DNA from: Lacinutrix sp. Hel_I_90
Lineage (GTDB): Bacteria > Bacteroidota > Bacteroidia > Flavobacteriales > Flavobacteriaceae
Direction of reading: 5' to 3'
Length of the DNA: 64,000 nucleotides
Assembly: GCF_000934685.1 (NCBI RefSeq)
Contig: NZ_JYNQ01000001.1
Coordinates: forward strand, 2,096,501 to 2,160,500
The position numbers and the translations under genes are program-made. The notes under the pieces are model-generated. The model was not told the DNA's origin, ran no database searches, and worked only from the letters and a program-made list of their open reading frames with translations. Below are positions 18,345 through 27,164 of this stretch, in pieces (the first letter of the stretch is position 1; the number at the start of each line of letters is the position of its first letter).

Positions 18345-19183
18345 TTAAAAAAAACCAAATTTTAAACCGAAAAAACCAAAAACCTATAGTTTTCGATCTG
18401 TTTTATAATAAAACTAAAAAACCCAAACCTTTAATAATTTTTTGCCATGGTTACAAAGGTTTTAAAGATTGGGGCGCTTGGCATTTAATGGCTGAAGCCT
18501 ATATGAACGCGAATTTGTTTTTTGTGAAATTCAATTTTTCTCATAATGGTGGCACGGTTGAGAGTCCCATTGATTTTCCAGATTTAGAGGCTTTTGCAGA
18601 AAACAATTACACTAAAGAGCTGGATGATTTAGAGGCTGTTCTAAACCATTTTTTATCTGAAGACGATGAGTTAAGAGGGGAAATAGACCACTCTAACGTG
18701 ACCGTCATTGGTCACTCCCGTGGTGGTGGAATAGCGATTATCAAAGCTTCAGAAGATTCAAGAATTACAAATTTAATAACCTTAGCAAGCGTCTCCGATT
18801 TTGCTAAAAGAACGGCTACCATTGGGGATTTAAAAACCTGGAGAAAAGAAGGTGTAAAGTACGTTTTTAACGGAAGAACAAAACAACAAATGCCTCACAA
18901 CTACCAGTTTTATGAAAACTTTAAAGCTAATGAACAACGATTAACCATAGAACGGGCAGAAAAAGCACTAACAGTTCCACATCTAATTATTCATGCAAAA
19001 AACGATCCTTCGGTAAAATATGAAGAAGCACTAGCACTAAAACAATGGAATCCTAAGGCGCAATTATTTACCATTGAAAACAGTGACCATGTATTTGGTG
19101 CTCAACAGCCTTGGAATGACAGCGAGATGCCTAAGGCACTATACGAGATCACCAAAATTAATATAGCCATGATTAAGGGTTAA
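18341..19183 (+). CDS. Alpha/beta hydrolase
   Basis: This 280-aa cytoplasmic hydrolase of the dienelactone-hydrolase or prolyl-oligopeptidase-like type has an oxyanion segment FCHGYKGFKDWG. Its nucleophile elbow is GHSRGGG (Ser in VTVIGHSRGGG), and a late Asp and His (HAKNDPSVKYEE, ENSDHVFGA) complete the triad. The substrate is unknown. It is translationally coupled to the AddB-like gene by a 4-base overlap. It converges on the histidine kinase, the two stop codons sharing the palindrome TTAA at 19180-19183. Confidence 0.85.
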   Translation: MIKKNQILNRKNQKPIVFDLFYNKTKKPKPLIIFCHGYKGFKDWGAWHLMAEAYMNANLFFVKFNFSHNGGTVESPIDFPDLEAFAENNYTKELDDLEAVLNHFLSEDDELRGEIDHSNVTVIGHSRGGGIAIIKASEDSRITNLITLASVSDFAKRTATIGDLKTWRKEGVKYVFNGRTKQQMPHNYQFYENFKANEQRLTIERAEKALTVPHLIIHAKNDPSVKYEEALALKQWNPKAQLFTIENSDHVFGAQQPWNDSEMPKALYEITKINIAMIKG

Positions 19184-21540
19184 GCACTATTTAAAGTGTT
19201 CTTTTTATGTTTATTGATTTTTTCGAAAAGTAACACTCTGTTTACAGGCTTAGTAATGTAATCGTTCATACCAACTGCTAATACTTTTTCTCTTGCAGTC
19301 TCTGTTGTATCGGCCGTAACCGCTATTATTGGGATGTCTTTATCCCTATGTTTTAAGTTACCATTCCTTATGCTTATAGTCGTTTCGTAACCGTCCATAA
19401 CCGGCATTTGTAAATCCATTAAAATAATATCGAATGCATTATTATCTATAAGTTCAAGGGCTTCTTTTCCGTTAAACGCCATTTTGAAATCTGTAATCGA
19501 CAACGTGTTCAATATTTTTTTCATAATTAATTGATTCATCACATTATCTTCTACAACCAATACTCTTAAAGGGGTGTCATTAACATCTTCCTTTGTTCTA
19601 ACAACGCTATCTGGCATGACTAACTCAATAACTTTGAGAGCCACAGACAGCGTTACTTGCGTACCACGTGCTTCTTCACTATCAATAGAGATTTTTCCTC
19701 CAAATAAATCTATCAAGTGTTTAACAATACTTAATCCTAAGCCTACACCGCCAAATCGCCGTTTGTCGTTAGCTCCCATTTGTCCAAAACTATTGAATAA
19801 GTTTGCTTTTTTATGACTGTTGATTCCAACACCTGTATCTAATACAGTCATTTCAATTGAGACAAGACCAGGTGTATTAACACGACTTTTAATATGAAAT
19901 TCTATAGAACCAAAAGTGGTAAACTTTACCGCATTACTTAAAACATTATTGATGATTTGTGTGAAACGTTCTGGGTCTCCTTCAACCGAATAAGGAAGAG
20001 CGTTTTCTAGTATAAGACTATACTTTAAACCTTTTTTCTCTGCCATGCGTTGCCAATTATTACTAATATGTTCAATCGCCTGTTTTGGATTAAAACACTC
20101 CATTCGTAATTTTAAGGAACCTTTTTCTATTTTTTCAAAATCTAAAATATTGTTAATATTACTAAGTAAACTCAATGAAGCATGCTTAATAATTTCAAAA
20201 TTTTTGTGCGTCTCGGTATCTGTATTTTTAAATAATTCGTCATCTGCAATACCCATGATAGCATTTATTGGCGTGCGTAACTCATGGCTAATATTAGACA
20301 TAAAGTAACTTTTAAGTTCGCTAATCTCCTCAGATTTAGTAAGCGCTATTCTTTGAGAGTCTTCATTTTCTAAACGTAGATCCCGAATTAAATTGGTCAT
20401 TGATAATGATAAAAACACGACCTCGAAACCTATACCAAATTTGGCGCTATTAAGAACAAGAAAACTATTAGGTAGTAAGCTTAAGTTATTCATTACAAAA
20501 CCTAAGAGCCCTAGGACTAAAAAGAAAATTCCGATAGAAAAAAAAGGATCAATAGCAATACGCTTGTAGCGCAAATAAAACAAGGTGACTACTATTAGTA
20601 TAAGGCTCAAAAGGCCATTCAGATTAATAATAGGGTAAACTAGAGCTTTCGTTTTATCGTTAATAAATATCATAACGCCCAAAACAATAATAATACTATA
20701 AACTACTTTAAACGCCTGTTTTAAAATCCTGCTTCGCTTTTTAACTTTAAGAAAATGCTCACAATATTTCAATAAGAAAAAATTAGAAAACAAGGCGGTA
20801 ATTAAAACGGCATGGTCATTTAAATAGCCTCCAGAGGGTAATAGGTATTGAAAAATAAGACCATCTAAAGCCATTTGTAATAAGGCTATAGAAAACACAT
20901 AAACACCATAATACAGAAAGGTTTTATTAGATAGACTAGTGTAGAAAAAAAGATAAATTAAAGTCGCCAAAAATAACAACCCATAAAAAACACCTAAGAA
21001 TAATTGCTGATTATAATTTGATTTCCAAAAGCCCTCTTCTGTATATAATTTAAGGGGCAAATTAAGCGTTTCTCCATCGCTTTTTAAATACAAATAGAAT
21101 TGCTGCATACTATTTTTGGGTAACGTAACTTTAAAAATAGTTTCACGATGTTGCACTTGTCGCTCACTAAAAGCAATACCGTCTCCGCTATTAAATTGTA
21201 TTATGTTGCCATCATTTATCTGATATAAATGGGCAACATCTGTAATAGGCCTTGCTGTTTCCAGATAATAGGTTTCTTTATTTGAAGAGGTATTTTCTAA
21301 ACTAAATTTAACCCAATAGTCAGCAGAAGTAAATCCAACACTTTGGTTCTCATTACTGAGAGGCTGAAACTCAAGGCGGCTTTCATTACTTAGAATCTCC
21401 TGAATATCAGCAATGGGAGTTTTAGTAAACTTCGCGTACTCATAAAGCTTTCCTTTACTTTCAACAGGGTTATAGGCACTGTTTTGTGCAAAAGAAATCA
21501 AAGAAACACAAGTAATCAAAAAGAGTAATACCTGACGCAT
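19180..21540 (-). CDS. Hybrid sensor histidine kinase with 7TMR-DISM sensor and response-regulator receiver
   Basis: This inner-membrane signalling protein, about 786 aa, begins at MRQVLLFLITCVSLISFAQ, a signal peptide. An in-frame start 39 bases upstream would put charged and polar residues before it, so it is less likely. A periplasmic 7TMR-DISM extracellular domain (residues ~25-165) is followed by seven membrane helices (~175-385). Then come a HisKA domain with His419 (SNISHELRTP), HATPase boxes (NNVLSNAVKF, LDTGVGI, GGVGLGLSIVKH) and a receiver with Asp709 (ILMDLQMPVMDG). Such sensors are thought to bind carbohydrates or other small ligands. No cognate output gene is adjacent. Confidence 0.9.
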   Translation of the reverse strand: MRQVLLFLITCVSLISFAQNSAYNPVESKGKLYEYAKFTKTPIADIQEILSNESRLEFQPLSNENQSVGFTSADYWVKFSLENTSSNKETYYLETARPITDVAHLYQINDGNIIQFNSGDGIAFSERQVQHRETIFKVTLPKNSMQQFYLYLKSDGETLNLPLKLYTEEGFWKSNYNQQLFLGVFYGLLFLATLIYLFFYTSLSNKTFLYYGVYVFSIALLQMALDGLIFQYLLPSGGYLNDHAVLITALFSNFFLLKYCEHFLKVKKRSRILKQAFKVVYSIIIVLGVMIFINDKTKALVYPIINLNGLLSLILIVVTLFYLRYKRIAIDPFFSIGIFFLVLGLLGFVMNNLSLLPNSFLVLNSAKFGIGFEVVFLSLSMTNLIRDLRLENEDSQRIALTKSEEISELKSYFMSNISHELRTPINAIMGIADDELFKNTDTETHKNFEIIKHASLSLLSNINNILDFEKIEKGSLKLRMECFNPKQAIEHISNNWQRMAEKKGLKYSLILENALPYSVEGDPERFTQIINNVLSNAVKFTTFGSIEFHIKSRVNTPGLVSIEMTVLDTGVGINSHKKANLFNSFGQMGANDKRRFGGVGLGLSIVKHLIDLFGGKISIDSEEARGTQVTLSVALKVIELVMPDSVVRTKEDVNDTPLRVLVVEDNVMNQLIMKKILNTLSITDFKMAFNGKEALELIDNNAFDIILMDLQMPVMDGYETTISIRNGNLKHRDKDIPIIAVTADTTETAREKVLAVGMNDYITKPVNRVLLFEKINKHKKNTLNSA

Positions 21541-21658
21541 TTTTAGTTGATTTGAGTTGGTTATCAAAAAAAAAACCAAGACAACTATTAATGGAGGGAA
21601 ACAAATAGCTGAACAGTATATTTACGTTATATCTGTAACTTTGGTTTTATAAAAAAAA

Positions 21659-21676
21659 GTGGAGAAGATGGGATTA
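21659..21676 (-). repeat. Partial copy of the tRNA-Ala 3' end
   Basis: The 18 bases starting AGTGGAGAAG here are identical to 21811-21828, which cover the 3' end of the tRNA-Ala gene. The flanking sequence between them (21677-21810) is not tRNA-like beyond this point. Duplicated tRNA 3' ends are typical attachment-site scars, but no integrase or element lies between the copies. Confidence 0.55.
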
Positions 21677-21812
21677 TAGATCTCAAATGACCACTTACTG
21701 CAAATACAATTGTCTGTCCTCTTAGTCCAGATGCTCCAAAGCGACAGAATATACTCAAGCAATCTTGGCATATTCGTAATGCTTTAAAGCATTCAAAAAT
21801 TCTGAGTTATAG

Positions 21813-21886
21813 TGGAGAAGATGGGATTCGAACCCACGACCTCTTGACTGCCAGTCAAACGCTCTAGCCAACTGAGCTACATCCCC
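21813..21886 (-). tRNA. tRNA-Ala (anticodon GGC)
   Basis: On the minus strand a 74-nt cloverleaf runs from GGGGATG to CTTCTCC plus discriminator A. The anticodon loop CTGGCAG gives anticodon GGC, and the T loop is TTCGAAT. The acceptor has G3:U70, the identity pair for alanine, and one U:U mismatch at 6:67. CCA is not encoded. It lies 5 bases from the end of the universal stress protein gene on the same strand. Confidence 0.93.
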
Positions 21887-21891
21887 AAATG

Positions 21892-22689
21892 TTATTTTAA
21901 TCCGCTTAATACTAAAACGGGAAAGCTAGTAATATGAAAATCTTTTTTTAAGACGATATTCTTTTCCCAAAGCTTACTGAAAAAACCACGTTTACGTCTT
22001 ACGACACAAAGTAAATCAGGATTAAACTCTTTATAATGCTCCAATACCCCTTGATAGGTTGTCGCGTTTTCGGTCTCTCTTGATGACGTAATAATTGCTT
22101 TTAGAGCTTCCGTTATTATTGTATCTTCCTTTTTATAGATTGGCGTTTTAACCACCAGCAAATTTACCTTAGCGTTAAAATCTCTAATCAATACATGCAA
22201 TGGGTTTAATGCCTCTTCTTTTTTAATAATAGCCGATTTAATAGCCATTAAAATAGAATTAATGGGCTTAAAAACAAAGCCTTCAGGTACTATTAATGCC
22301 GGAATATTGGTCTGTTTTATAATTTTTCCAGAGGTTTTTCCTAAAAACACTTCATCTTTTATTGAATTGGTTCTAGGTTCTAAAATTATTAAATCAACAT
22401 TAAGTGATTTACAAACCAATTCTAAGGTGTCTATTAATTTCCCTTTAAAGGTTTTGGTAATAATTTCTACATCTTTAGCATCTATCTCTGCTACATGACG
22501 CTCTAAAAATTCTTTGCTTTCGCGCTCAAGTATATCATCTATTTTTATCATTGTTCCTGCCTTAGTATATACATTGTAAATCTGCACAACATATAACTTT
22601 GCACCTGTAGCTTCGGCGAAATCTACAGCATATTGTAAATGACTTTTTGCGTTTTTTGATGAGCCAACTGGAACAAGAATGTTTTTCAT
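21892..22689 (-). CDS. Universal stress protein, tandem UspA domains
   Basis: This 265-aa cytoplasmic protein has two Usp-like halves (residues ~1-140 and ~145-265). The first starts KNILVPVGSSKNAKSHLQYAVDFAEATGAKLYVV and includes the segment VDLIILEPRTNS. The G-x2-G-x9-G nucleotide signature (GKTSGKIIKQTNIPALIVP) is present in the first half. The second half is degenerate. An exact -7 box TATTTTTG on the minus strand (22719-22726) lies 30 bases upstream of the ATG. The precise role is unknown; family members act in stress resistance. Confidence 0.85.
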   Translation of the reverse strand: MKNILVPVGSSKNAKSHLQYAVDFAEATGAKLYVVQIYNVYTKAGTMIKIDDILERESKEFLERHVAEIDAKDVEIITKTFKGKLIDTLELVCKSLNVDLIILEPRTNSIKDEVFLGKTSGKIIKQTNIPALIVPEGFVFKPINSILMAIKSAIIKKEEALNPLHVLIRDFNAKVNLLVVKTPIYKKEDTIITEALKAIITSSRETENATTYQGVLEHYKEFNPDLLCVVRRKRGFFSKLWEKNIVLKKDFHITSFPVLVLSGLK

Positions 22690-22782
22690 ATTAATACCGT
22701 CTGAAACAATTTAGACTACAAAAATACATTTTTTTATACTAAAACTTTCCGAACTTTGCCAAATAGCAATTAAATAAGAAAA

Positions 22783-24117
22783 TTGAATACAAATATTAGC
22801 TTAAAACACATCAATACTTTAGCAATACCAGCTTTAATTGCTGGTATTTCAGAACCCATTCTGTCCTTAACAGATGCTGCCATAGTGGGCAATGTCGATT
22901 TAAACGCTACAGAATCTTTGGCCGCTGTTGGTATCGTTTCAACCTTTTTATCAATGCTCATTTGGGTGTTTGGACAAACCAGAAGTGCTATTTCTTCTAT
23001 AATATCACAACATGTAGGAGCAAATAAATTAGACGAAGTCAAAAACCTGCCAGCACAAGCCATTTTTATAATAACCTCGTTAAGCATTCTAATTATTCTT
23101 GGCACCTACCCTTTTGTACAAAGCATTTTCAAATTGTATAATGCCTCAGGTTTAATTTTAGACTATGCTGTAGACTATTATAAAATACGCGTCTTTGGCT
23201 TCCCCTTTACCTTATTTACTATTGCCGTATTTGGTGCCTTTCGCGGTTTACAAAATACGTACTATCCTATGATTATTGCTATAGTAGGCGCCTTAGTAAA
23301 CATCATTTTAGACTATGCCTTTGTGTACGGTGTTGATGGTCTTATTCCTGTAATGCATATAAAAGGCGCCGCTTATGCTAGTGTATTCGCACAGTTATTA
23401 ATGGCAGTGCTTTCGGCTTATTATTTATTGAAGAAAACAGAGATTCCGTTATTAGTTACTTTTCCTTTTAATAAAGAAATCAGGCGGTTTTTAACAATGA
23501 TTGGTAATTTAATTATTAGAACTTTGGCCTTAAATACAACGTTGTTTTTGGCTGTTAGATATGCAACAAATTACGGTGATGAATATATCGCAGCCTACAC
23601 TATCGCTATAAATTTATGGTTTCTAGGTGCTTTTTTAATCGATGGTTACGCGAGTGCTGGTAATATTTTGTCTGGAAAATTATATGGTGGAAAAGCATAC
23701 AACAGACTCATCCAGTTAAGTAATAGGTTAATAAAAATCGGAATCATTATTGGTGTTTTTATCGCCGTATTGGGCGCAGTATTTTATTACCCAATAGGTA
23801 AAATATTTACCAAAGAACCTGAAGTCTTAAATGAGTTTTACACCATTTTTTGGATTGTTCTCGCCATGCAACCCTTTTGTGCGCTCGCCTTTATTTTTGA
23901 TGGGATGTTTAAAGGTCTTGGTAAAATGAAAGACCTTAGAAATCTTCTATTAGCGTCAACAGTAGTCGTTTTTATTCCTATACTCTATTTTCTAGACCAA
24001 CTAGACTTAAAACTATATGCCGTTTTTATAGCTTTCACCTTTTGGATTATTGCCAGAGGAATCCCTTTAATCATAAAATTTAGAAAAGAATTTTTGCCCC
24101 TCTCTCAAAACCATTAA
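22783..24117 (+). CDS. MATE-family multidrug efflux transporter
   Basis: This inner-membrane drug/sodium or proton antiporter has 444 aa and twelve predicted hydrophobic helices. The N-terminal sequence SLKHINTLAIPALIAGISEPILSL and the repeat segments (LGAFLIDGYASAGNILSG) are typical. No ATG exists near the expected N-terminus. The frame has a stop at 22771-22773 and the first usable codon is TTG at 22783, giving a product that starts in the right place for the family. A TTG start is therefore proposed. The first in-frame ATG would remove most of helix 1 and part of helix 2. Confidence 0.88.
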   Translation: MNTNISLKHINTLAIPALIAGISEPILSLTDAAIVGNVDLNATESLAAVGIVSTFLSMLIWVFGQTRSAISSIISQHVGANKLDEVKNLPAQAIFIITSLSILIILGTYPFVQSIFKLYNASGLILDYAVDYYKIRVFGFPFTLFTIAVFGAFRGLQNTYYPMIIAIVGALVNIILDYAFVYGVDGLIPVMHIKGAAYASVFAQLLMAVLSAYYLLKKTEIPLLVTFPFNKEIRRFLTMIGNLIIRTLALNTTLFLAVRYATNYGDEYIAAYTIAINLWFLGAFLIDGYASAGNILSGKLYGGKAYNRLIQLSNRLIKIGIIIGVFIAVLGAVFYYPIGKIFTKEPEVLNEFYTIFWIVLAMQPFCALAFIFDGMFKGLGKMKDLRNLLLASTVVVFIPILYFLDQLDLKLYAVFIAFTFWIIARGIPLIIKFRKEFLPLSQNH

Positions 24118-24150
24118 CTTTGGCGTACTTAAGTACATTAAATATAAATT

Positions 24151-24252
24151 ATGGATATTCTCAATTTTTTAGGAGGTAGCGGCATGTTTGCCATTTTGGC
24201 TTTTGCGCTAATCGTGATCTATTTAGTTAACCGATTTAGAAACCGCAGATAA
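24151..24252 (+). CDS. 33-residue membrane micro-protein upstream of queD
   Basis: The ORF begins MDILNFLGGSG, continues with a single hydrophobic helix (MFAILAFALIVIYLV) and ends with a basic tail NRFRNRR. This is a textbook N-out, positive-inside single-span design. Its stop overlaps the queD start as TAATG, so queD is probably translated by coupling. It is too short for automatic calling but the structure is hard to get by chance. The family is not recognised. Confidence 0.5.
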   Translation: MDILNFLGGSGMFAILAFALIVIYLVNRFRNRR

Positions 24253-24701
24253 TGGGAAACATTCGAATTACCAAGCTATTTTCATTCGAAACAGGTCATG
24301 CACTATATGGCTATGATGGTAAGTGTAAAAATGTTCATGGCCACAGTTATAAATTATCGGTCACTGTTTTTGGGCAACCTATTAAGGATAATACCCATGT
24401 GAAATTTGGGATGGTTATTGATTTTACCGATCTTAAAAAAATAGTAAAAGAAGAGATTGTTGATGTGTTCGATCACGCGACTGTATTTAATAAAAACACC
24501 CCTCATGTAGAACTTGCGAAAGAGCTTCAAGATAGAGGGCACAATGTTTTATTGGTCGATTATCAACCCACCAGCGAAATGATGGTTATCGATTTTGCTG
24601 AAAAAATCAAGATGCGGTTACCTAAAAGTATTGAACTACACTCCCTTAAATTACAAGAGACAGAAAGCTCGTATGCCGAGTGGTACGCTAGTGAAAACTA
24701 A
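24252..24701 (+). CDS. queD: 6-carboxy-5,6,7,8-tetrahydropterin synthase
   Basis: It is an early enzyme of queuosine (7-deazaguanine tRNA modification) synthesis, converting dihydroneopterin triphosphate to carboxytetrahydropterin. It has 149 aa in the PTPS fold. Zinc ligands are His16 (FETGHALYG) and His29/His31 (KNVHGHSYKL), and catalytic Cys25 sits in DGKCKN. The catalytic His (VFDHATVF) and C-terminal Glu (LQETESSYAEW) are present. The Cys-containing motif favours QueD over eukaryotic-type PTPS. Other que genes are not in the window. The start overlaps a membrane micro-ORF by one base. Confidence 0.9.
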   Translation: MGNIRITKLFSFETGHALYGYDGKCKNVHGHSYKLSVTVFGQPIKDNTHVKFGMVIDFTDLKKIVKEEIVDVFDHATVFNKNTPHVELAKELQDRGHNVLLVDYQPTSEMMVIDFAEKIKMRLPKSIELHSLKLQETESSYAEWYASEN

Positions 24702-24909
24702 CCGCATAGTTTTTGAACGTTTTAAAGGTCGGGATTAAAAAGTAGGGCTTTGTGAGGATCCATAACTATTGCTTAACTATGAAATAATCGTGATTTACTG
24801 CTTAGTAAAATGACTGGGTAATCCCTAACGCAACTACTGAGGGCGCATTCAAATTATGAAAATTTAAATCATAAGATTCCTTCCTGCTAAGGAATTATTA
24901 TATTTACAC
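24702..24909. other. Gap upstream of lpxH
   Basis: No gene was seen. A 7-bp hairpin (ATTCCTT at 24876-24882, AAGGAAT at 24889-24895) is immediately followed by a near-consensus -7 box TATATTTA at 24899-24906. The box ends only three bases before the lpxH ATG, so a leaderless lpxH transcript is possible. Confidence 0.3.
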
Positions 24910-25662
24910 ATGCAAATTCCAAAAGGAAAGAAAATATATTTCGCTTCAGATAATCATTTAGGAGCTCCAACAAAAGAACAATCGTTTCCGCGTGAACAAA
25001 AATTTGTTGCTTGGTTAGATATGGTAAAGGAAGATGCTGCAGCTATTTTTCTATTAGGTGACTTATTTGATTTTTGGGCAGAATACAAAACAGTGGTGCC
25101 AAAAGGCTTCACGAGAACCTTAGGTAAACTTGCAGAAATAAGTGATTCTGGAATCCCAATCTATTATTTTGTAGGAAACCATGATTTATGGATGAATGGT
25201 TATTTTGAGGAGGAATTAAACATTCCCGTTTACCATAAACCACAAGAATACACCTTCAATGATAAAACCTTTTTTATTGGTCACGGTGATGGCTTAGGGC
25301 CCGGCGATAAAGGGTATAAGCGCATGAAAAAGGTGTTTACAAACCCCGTTGCTAAATGGTTTTTTCGTTGGTTACATCCAGACTTAGGCGTGCGTTTAGC
25401 GCAATATCTTTCAGTAAAGAATAAGCTCATTTCTGGTGATGACGATATTACATTTTTAGGTGAAGACAACGAGTGGTTGGTACAATATTGCAAACTAAAA
25501 CTGAAAGACAAACACAGAGACTTTTTTGTTTTCGGTCACAGACATTTACCTCTAGACATTGCATTAAACGAGCACGCCCGATATGTGAATTTGGGTGATT
25601 GGATTTCCTACTATACCTATGGTGTTTTTGATGGTGAGCATCTGGAATTAAAAGAATTCTAA
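24910..25662 (+). CDS. lpxH: UDP-2,3-diacylglucosamine diphosphatase (LpxH-like)
   Basis: It cleaves UDP-2,3-diacylglucosamine to lipid X in lipid A synthesis at the inner membrane. It is a 250-aa calcineurin-like metallophosphoesterase. Metal-binding motifs occur in order: ASDNHLG, LLGDLFDFW, FVGNHDLWM, FFIGHGDGLGPGD and VFGHRHLP. Length and the GDLFDFWAEY segment match Bacteroidota LpxH. The first motif has N rather than D after the metal Asp, an accepted variation as far as I know. It is monocistronic. Confidence 0.88.
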   Translation: MQIPKGKKIYFASDNHLGAPTKEQSFPREQKFVAWLDMVKEDAAAIFLLGDLFDFWAEYKTVVPKGFTRTLGKLAEISDSGIPIYYFVGNHDLWMNGYFEEELNIPVYHKPQEYTFNDKTFFIGHGDGLGPGDKGYKRMKKVFTNPVAKWFFRWLHPDLGVRLAQYLSVKNKLISGDDDITFLGEDNEWLVQYCKLKLKDKHRDFFVFGHRHLPLDIALNEHARYVNLGDWISYYTYGVFDGEHLELKEF

Positions 25663-25693
25663 TTACTTCCATAAACCTTATTTAGAATTACTA

Positions 25694-25840
25694 ATGCTAT
25701 CACATTACCTTAGGAAATATTTTTTTTATTTAAAATTGTTCAAAGCCCTTGATAGTCTATTTTTTAAAAAATACTGGGTTGTGTTTGAAGTCAAAGAACT
25801 CATGAATTGGAAGAAAAACACCTACGAAACAATTAATTAG
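25694..25840 (+). CDS. Possible 48-aa small protein
   Basis: An ATG-to-stop frame downstream of lpxH begins MLSHYLRKYFFYLKLF and ends KKNTYETIN. It is basic and aromatic-rich with no membrane helix or known motif. It runs 8 bases into the 3' end of the convergent MFS gene. It may be a chance frame in AT-rich DNA; it is reported because it fills most of the 170-base gap. Confidence 0.2.
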   Translation: MLSHYLRKYFFYLKLFKALDSLFFKKYWVVFEVKELMNWKKNTYETIN

Positions 25841-27122
25841 TTTCATTCTCTTCAAAATCTTTCGTCAAGTCTAGTTTTCTAAAAGAGGGTAATACAATTC
25901 CCGTGGTTATTACAGTAAGTAAAGTCATGGTGCCACCAAAAACAACAGCCGTAACAGTACCCATTAATTTTGCTGTTACTCCACTTTCAAAAGCCCCTAA
26001 TTCATTTGATGAACCAACAAACATAGAATTTACTGACGCCACACGACCACGCATATGGTCTGGTGTTTTAAGCTGAAGAATGGTTTGACGAATCACCATG
26101 GAAACACCATCTGTAACACCACTAAAAAACAAGGCTACTACCGAAATCCAAAAGACAGAAGACAAGCCAAAGACGATAATACAAACACCAAATCCAAAAA
26201 TGGCAGCTAGTAATTTCATACCCGCATTTTTACTTATAGGAATGTAGGCTGTGGCGACCATAGTTATAATCGCACCAACAGAAGGAGCGGCTCTTAACAC
26301 ACCAAAACCTTCACTACCTACTTTTAAAATATCCTGAGCAAAAATGGGTAAAAGCATAACAGCTCCACCAAATAAAACGGATATCATGTCTAAAGTCAAG
26401 GCTCCTAAAATAGCTTTGGTTTTAAAGACGAAACGAATACCTTCACTTAAACTTTTTAATATAGGTTCATTAATTTTTGTGTTTAATATTGGTTTTTTTG
26501 AAATCTGCGTCACTGTGATTAATGATAGCATCACTAAACCAAAAACAATACACAAAGACCAATGCACACCAAACCAACTTATAGAGAAACCAGCAAAACC
26601 AATACCTATAATTGAAGCCATTTGCCAAGTACTACTGCTCCAGGTTGCAGCGTTTGGAAATACTTTTCTTGGTACAATTAAAGCGACTAAAGAAAACAAG
26701 ATCGGTCCAAAAAAGGAACGCAAAAAGCCACCAAAAAAGACTAAAGCATAGATAGAATATAACACAGAATTAGTGGACCACTCTTGAGTAACACTTGGGC
26801 TCGTTAATAAAAACAACCCTAAACTAATTATTGAAAATGCAGCAATACAAAGTATGAGTAAGTTTCGTTTTTCTTTTTGGTCTACAATATGTCCAGCAAA
26901 TAAGGCCATAAAAAAAGCAGGGAAAAACTCCATTAAACCTATAATACCAAGCGATAACGGGTTTTTAGTGATAGAATACACTTGCCATTCTATAACGATA
27001 AACTGCATAGACCAGCCAAAAACTAGTAAAAAACGCATTAATAAAAAGGTGTTGAACTCTTTAAAGCGCAATGCTGCGTATGGATCGTTTTTTTGCAAAT
27101 TTATTAAATATTGAAACCTCAT
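25833..27122 (-). CDS. MFS transporter
   Basis: This inner-membrane major facilitator of 429 aa has about twelve hydrophobic helices. The N-terminus (YAALRFKEFNTFLLMRFLLVFGWSM) and loop motif (GHIVDQKEKRNLLIL, the MFS motif A region) resemble the EntS-like or putative exporter group. The substrate is unknown. It lies downstream of recJ on the same strand with a 42-base gap holding a small hairpin (TCCCG/CGGGA), so it could be co-transcribed with recJ. The ATG at 27122 directly precedes the amphipathic N-terminus and is a sensible start. Confidence 0.85.
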   Translation of the reverse strand: MRFQYLINLQKNDPYAALRFKEFNTFLLMRFLLVFGWSMQFIVIEWQVYSITKNPLSLGIIGLMEFFPAFFMALFAGHIVDQKEKRNLLILCIAAFSIISLGLFLLTSPSVTQEWSTNSVLYSIYALVFFGGFLRSFFGPILFSLVALIVPRKVFPNAATWSSSTWQMASIIGIGFAGFSISWFGVHWSLCIVFGLVMLSLITVTQISKKPILNTKINEPILKSLSEGIRFVFKTKAILGALTLDMISVLFGGAVMLLPIFAQDILKVGSEGFGVLRAAPSVGAIITMVATAYIPISKNAGMKLLAAIFGFGVCIIVFGLSSVFWISVVALFFSGVTDGVSMVIRQTILQLKTPDHMRGRVASVNSMFVGSSNELGAFESGVTAKLMGTVTAVVFGGTMTLLTVITTGIVLPSFRKLDLTKDFEENETN

Positions 27123-27164
27123 CTATTTTAATCCCGATATTCCGGGACTGTGAGGTTTAATTAA

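Noticed and set aside
21677-21810. Second, decayed tRNA next to tRNA-Ala
   Set aside because: Apart from the copied 3' end, no acceptor, D or anticodon stem could be drawn; recorded instead as a repeat of unknown origin.
27123-27164. TCCCG/CGGGA hairpin between recJ and the MFS gene
   Set aside because: The 5-bp stem is weak and lacks a T run; not called a terminator.
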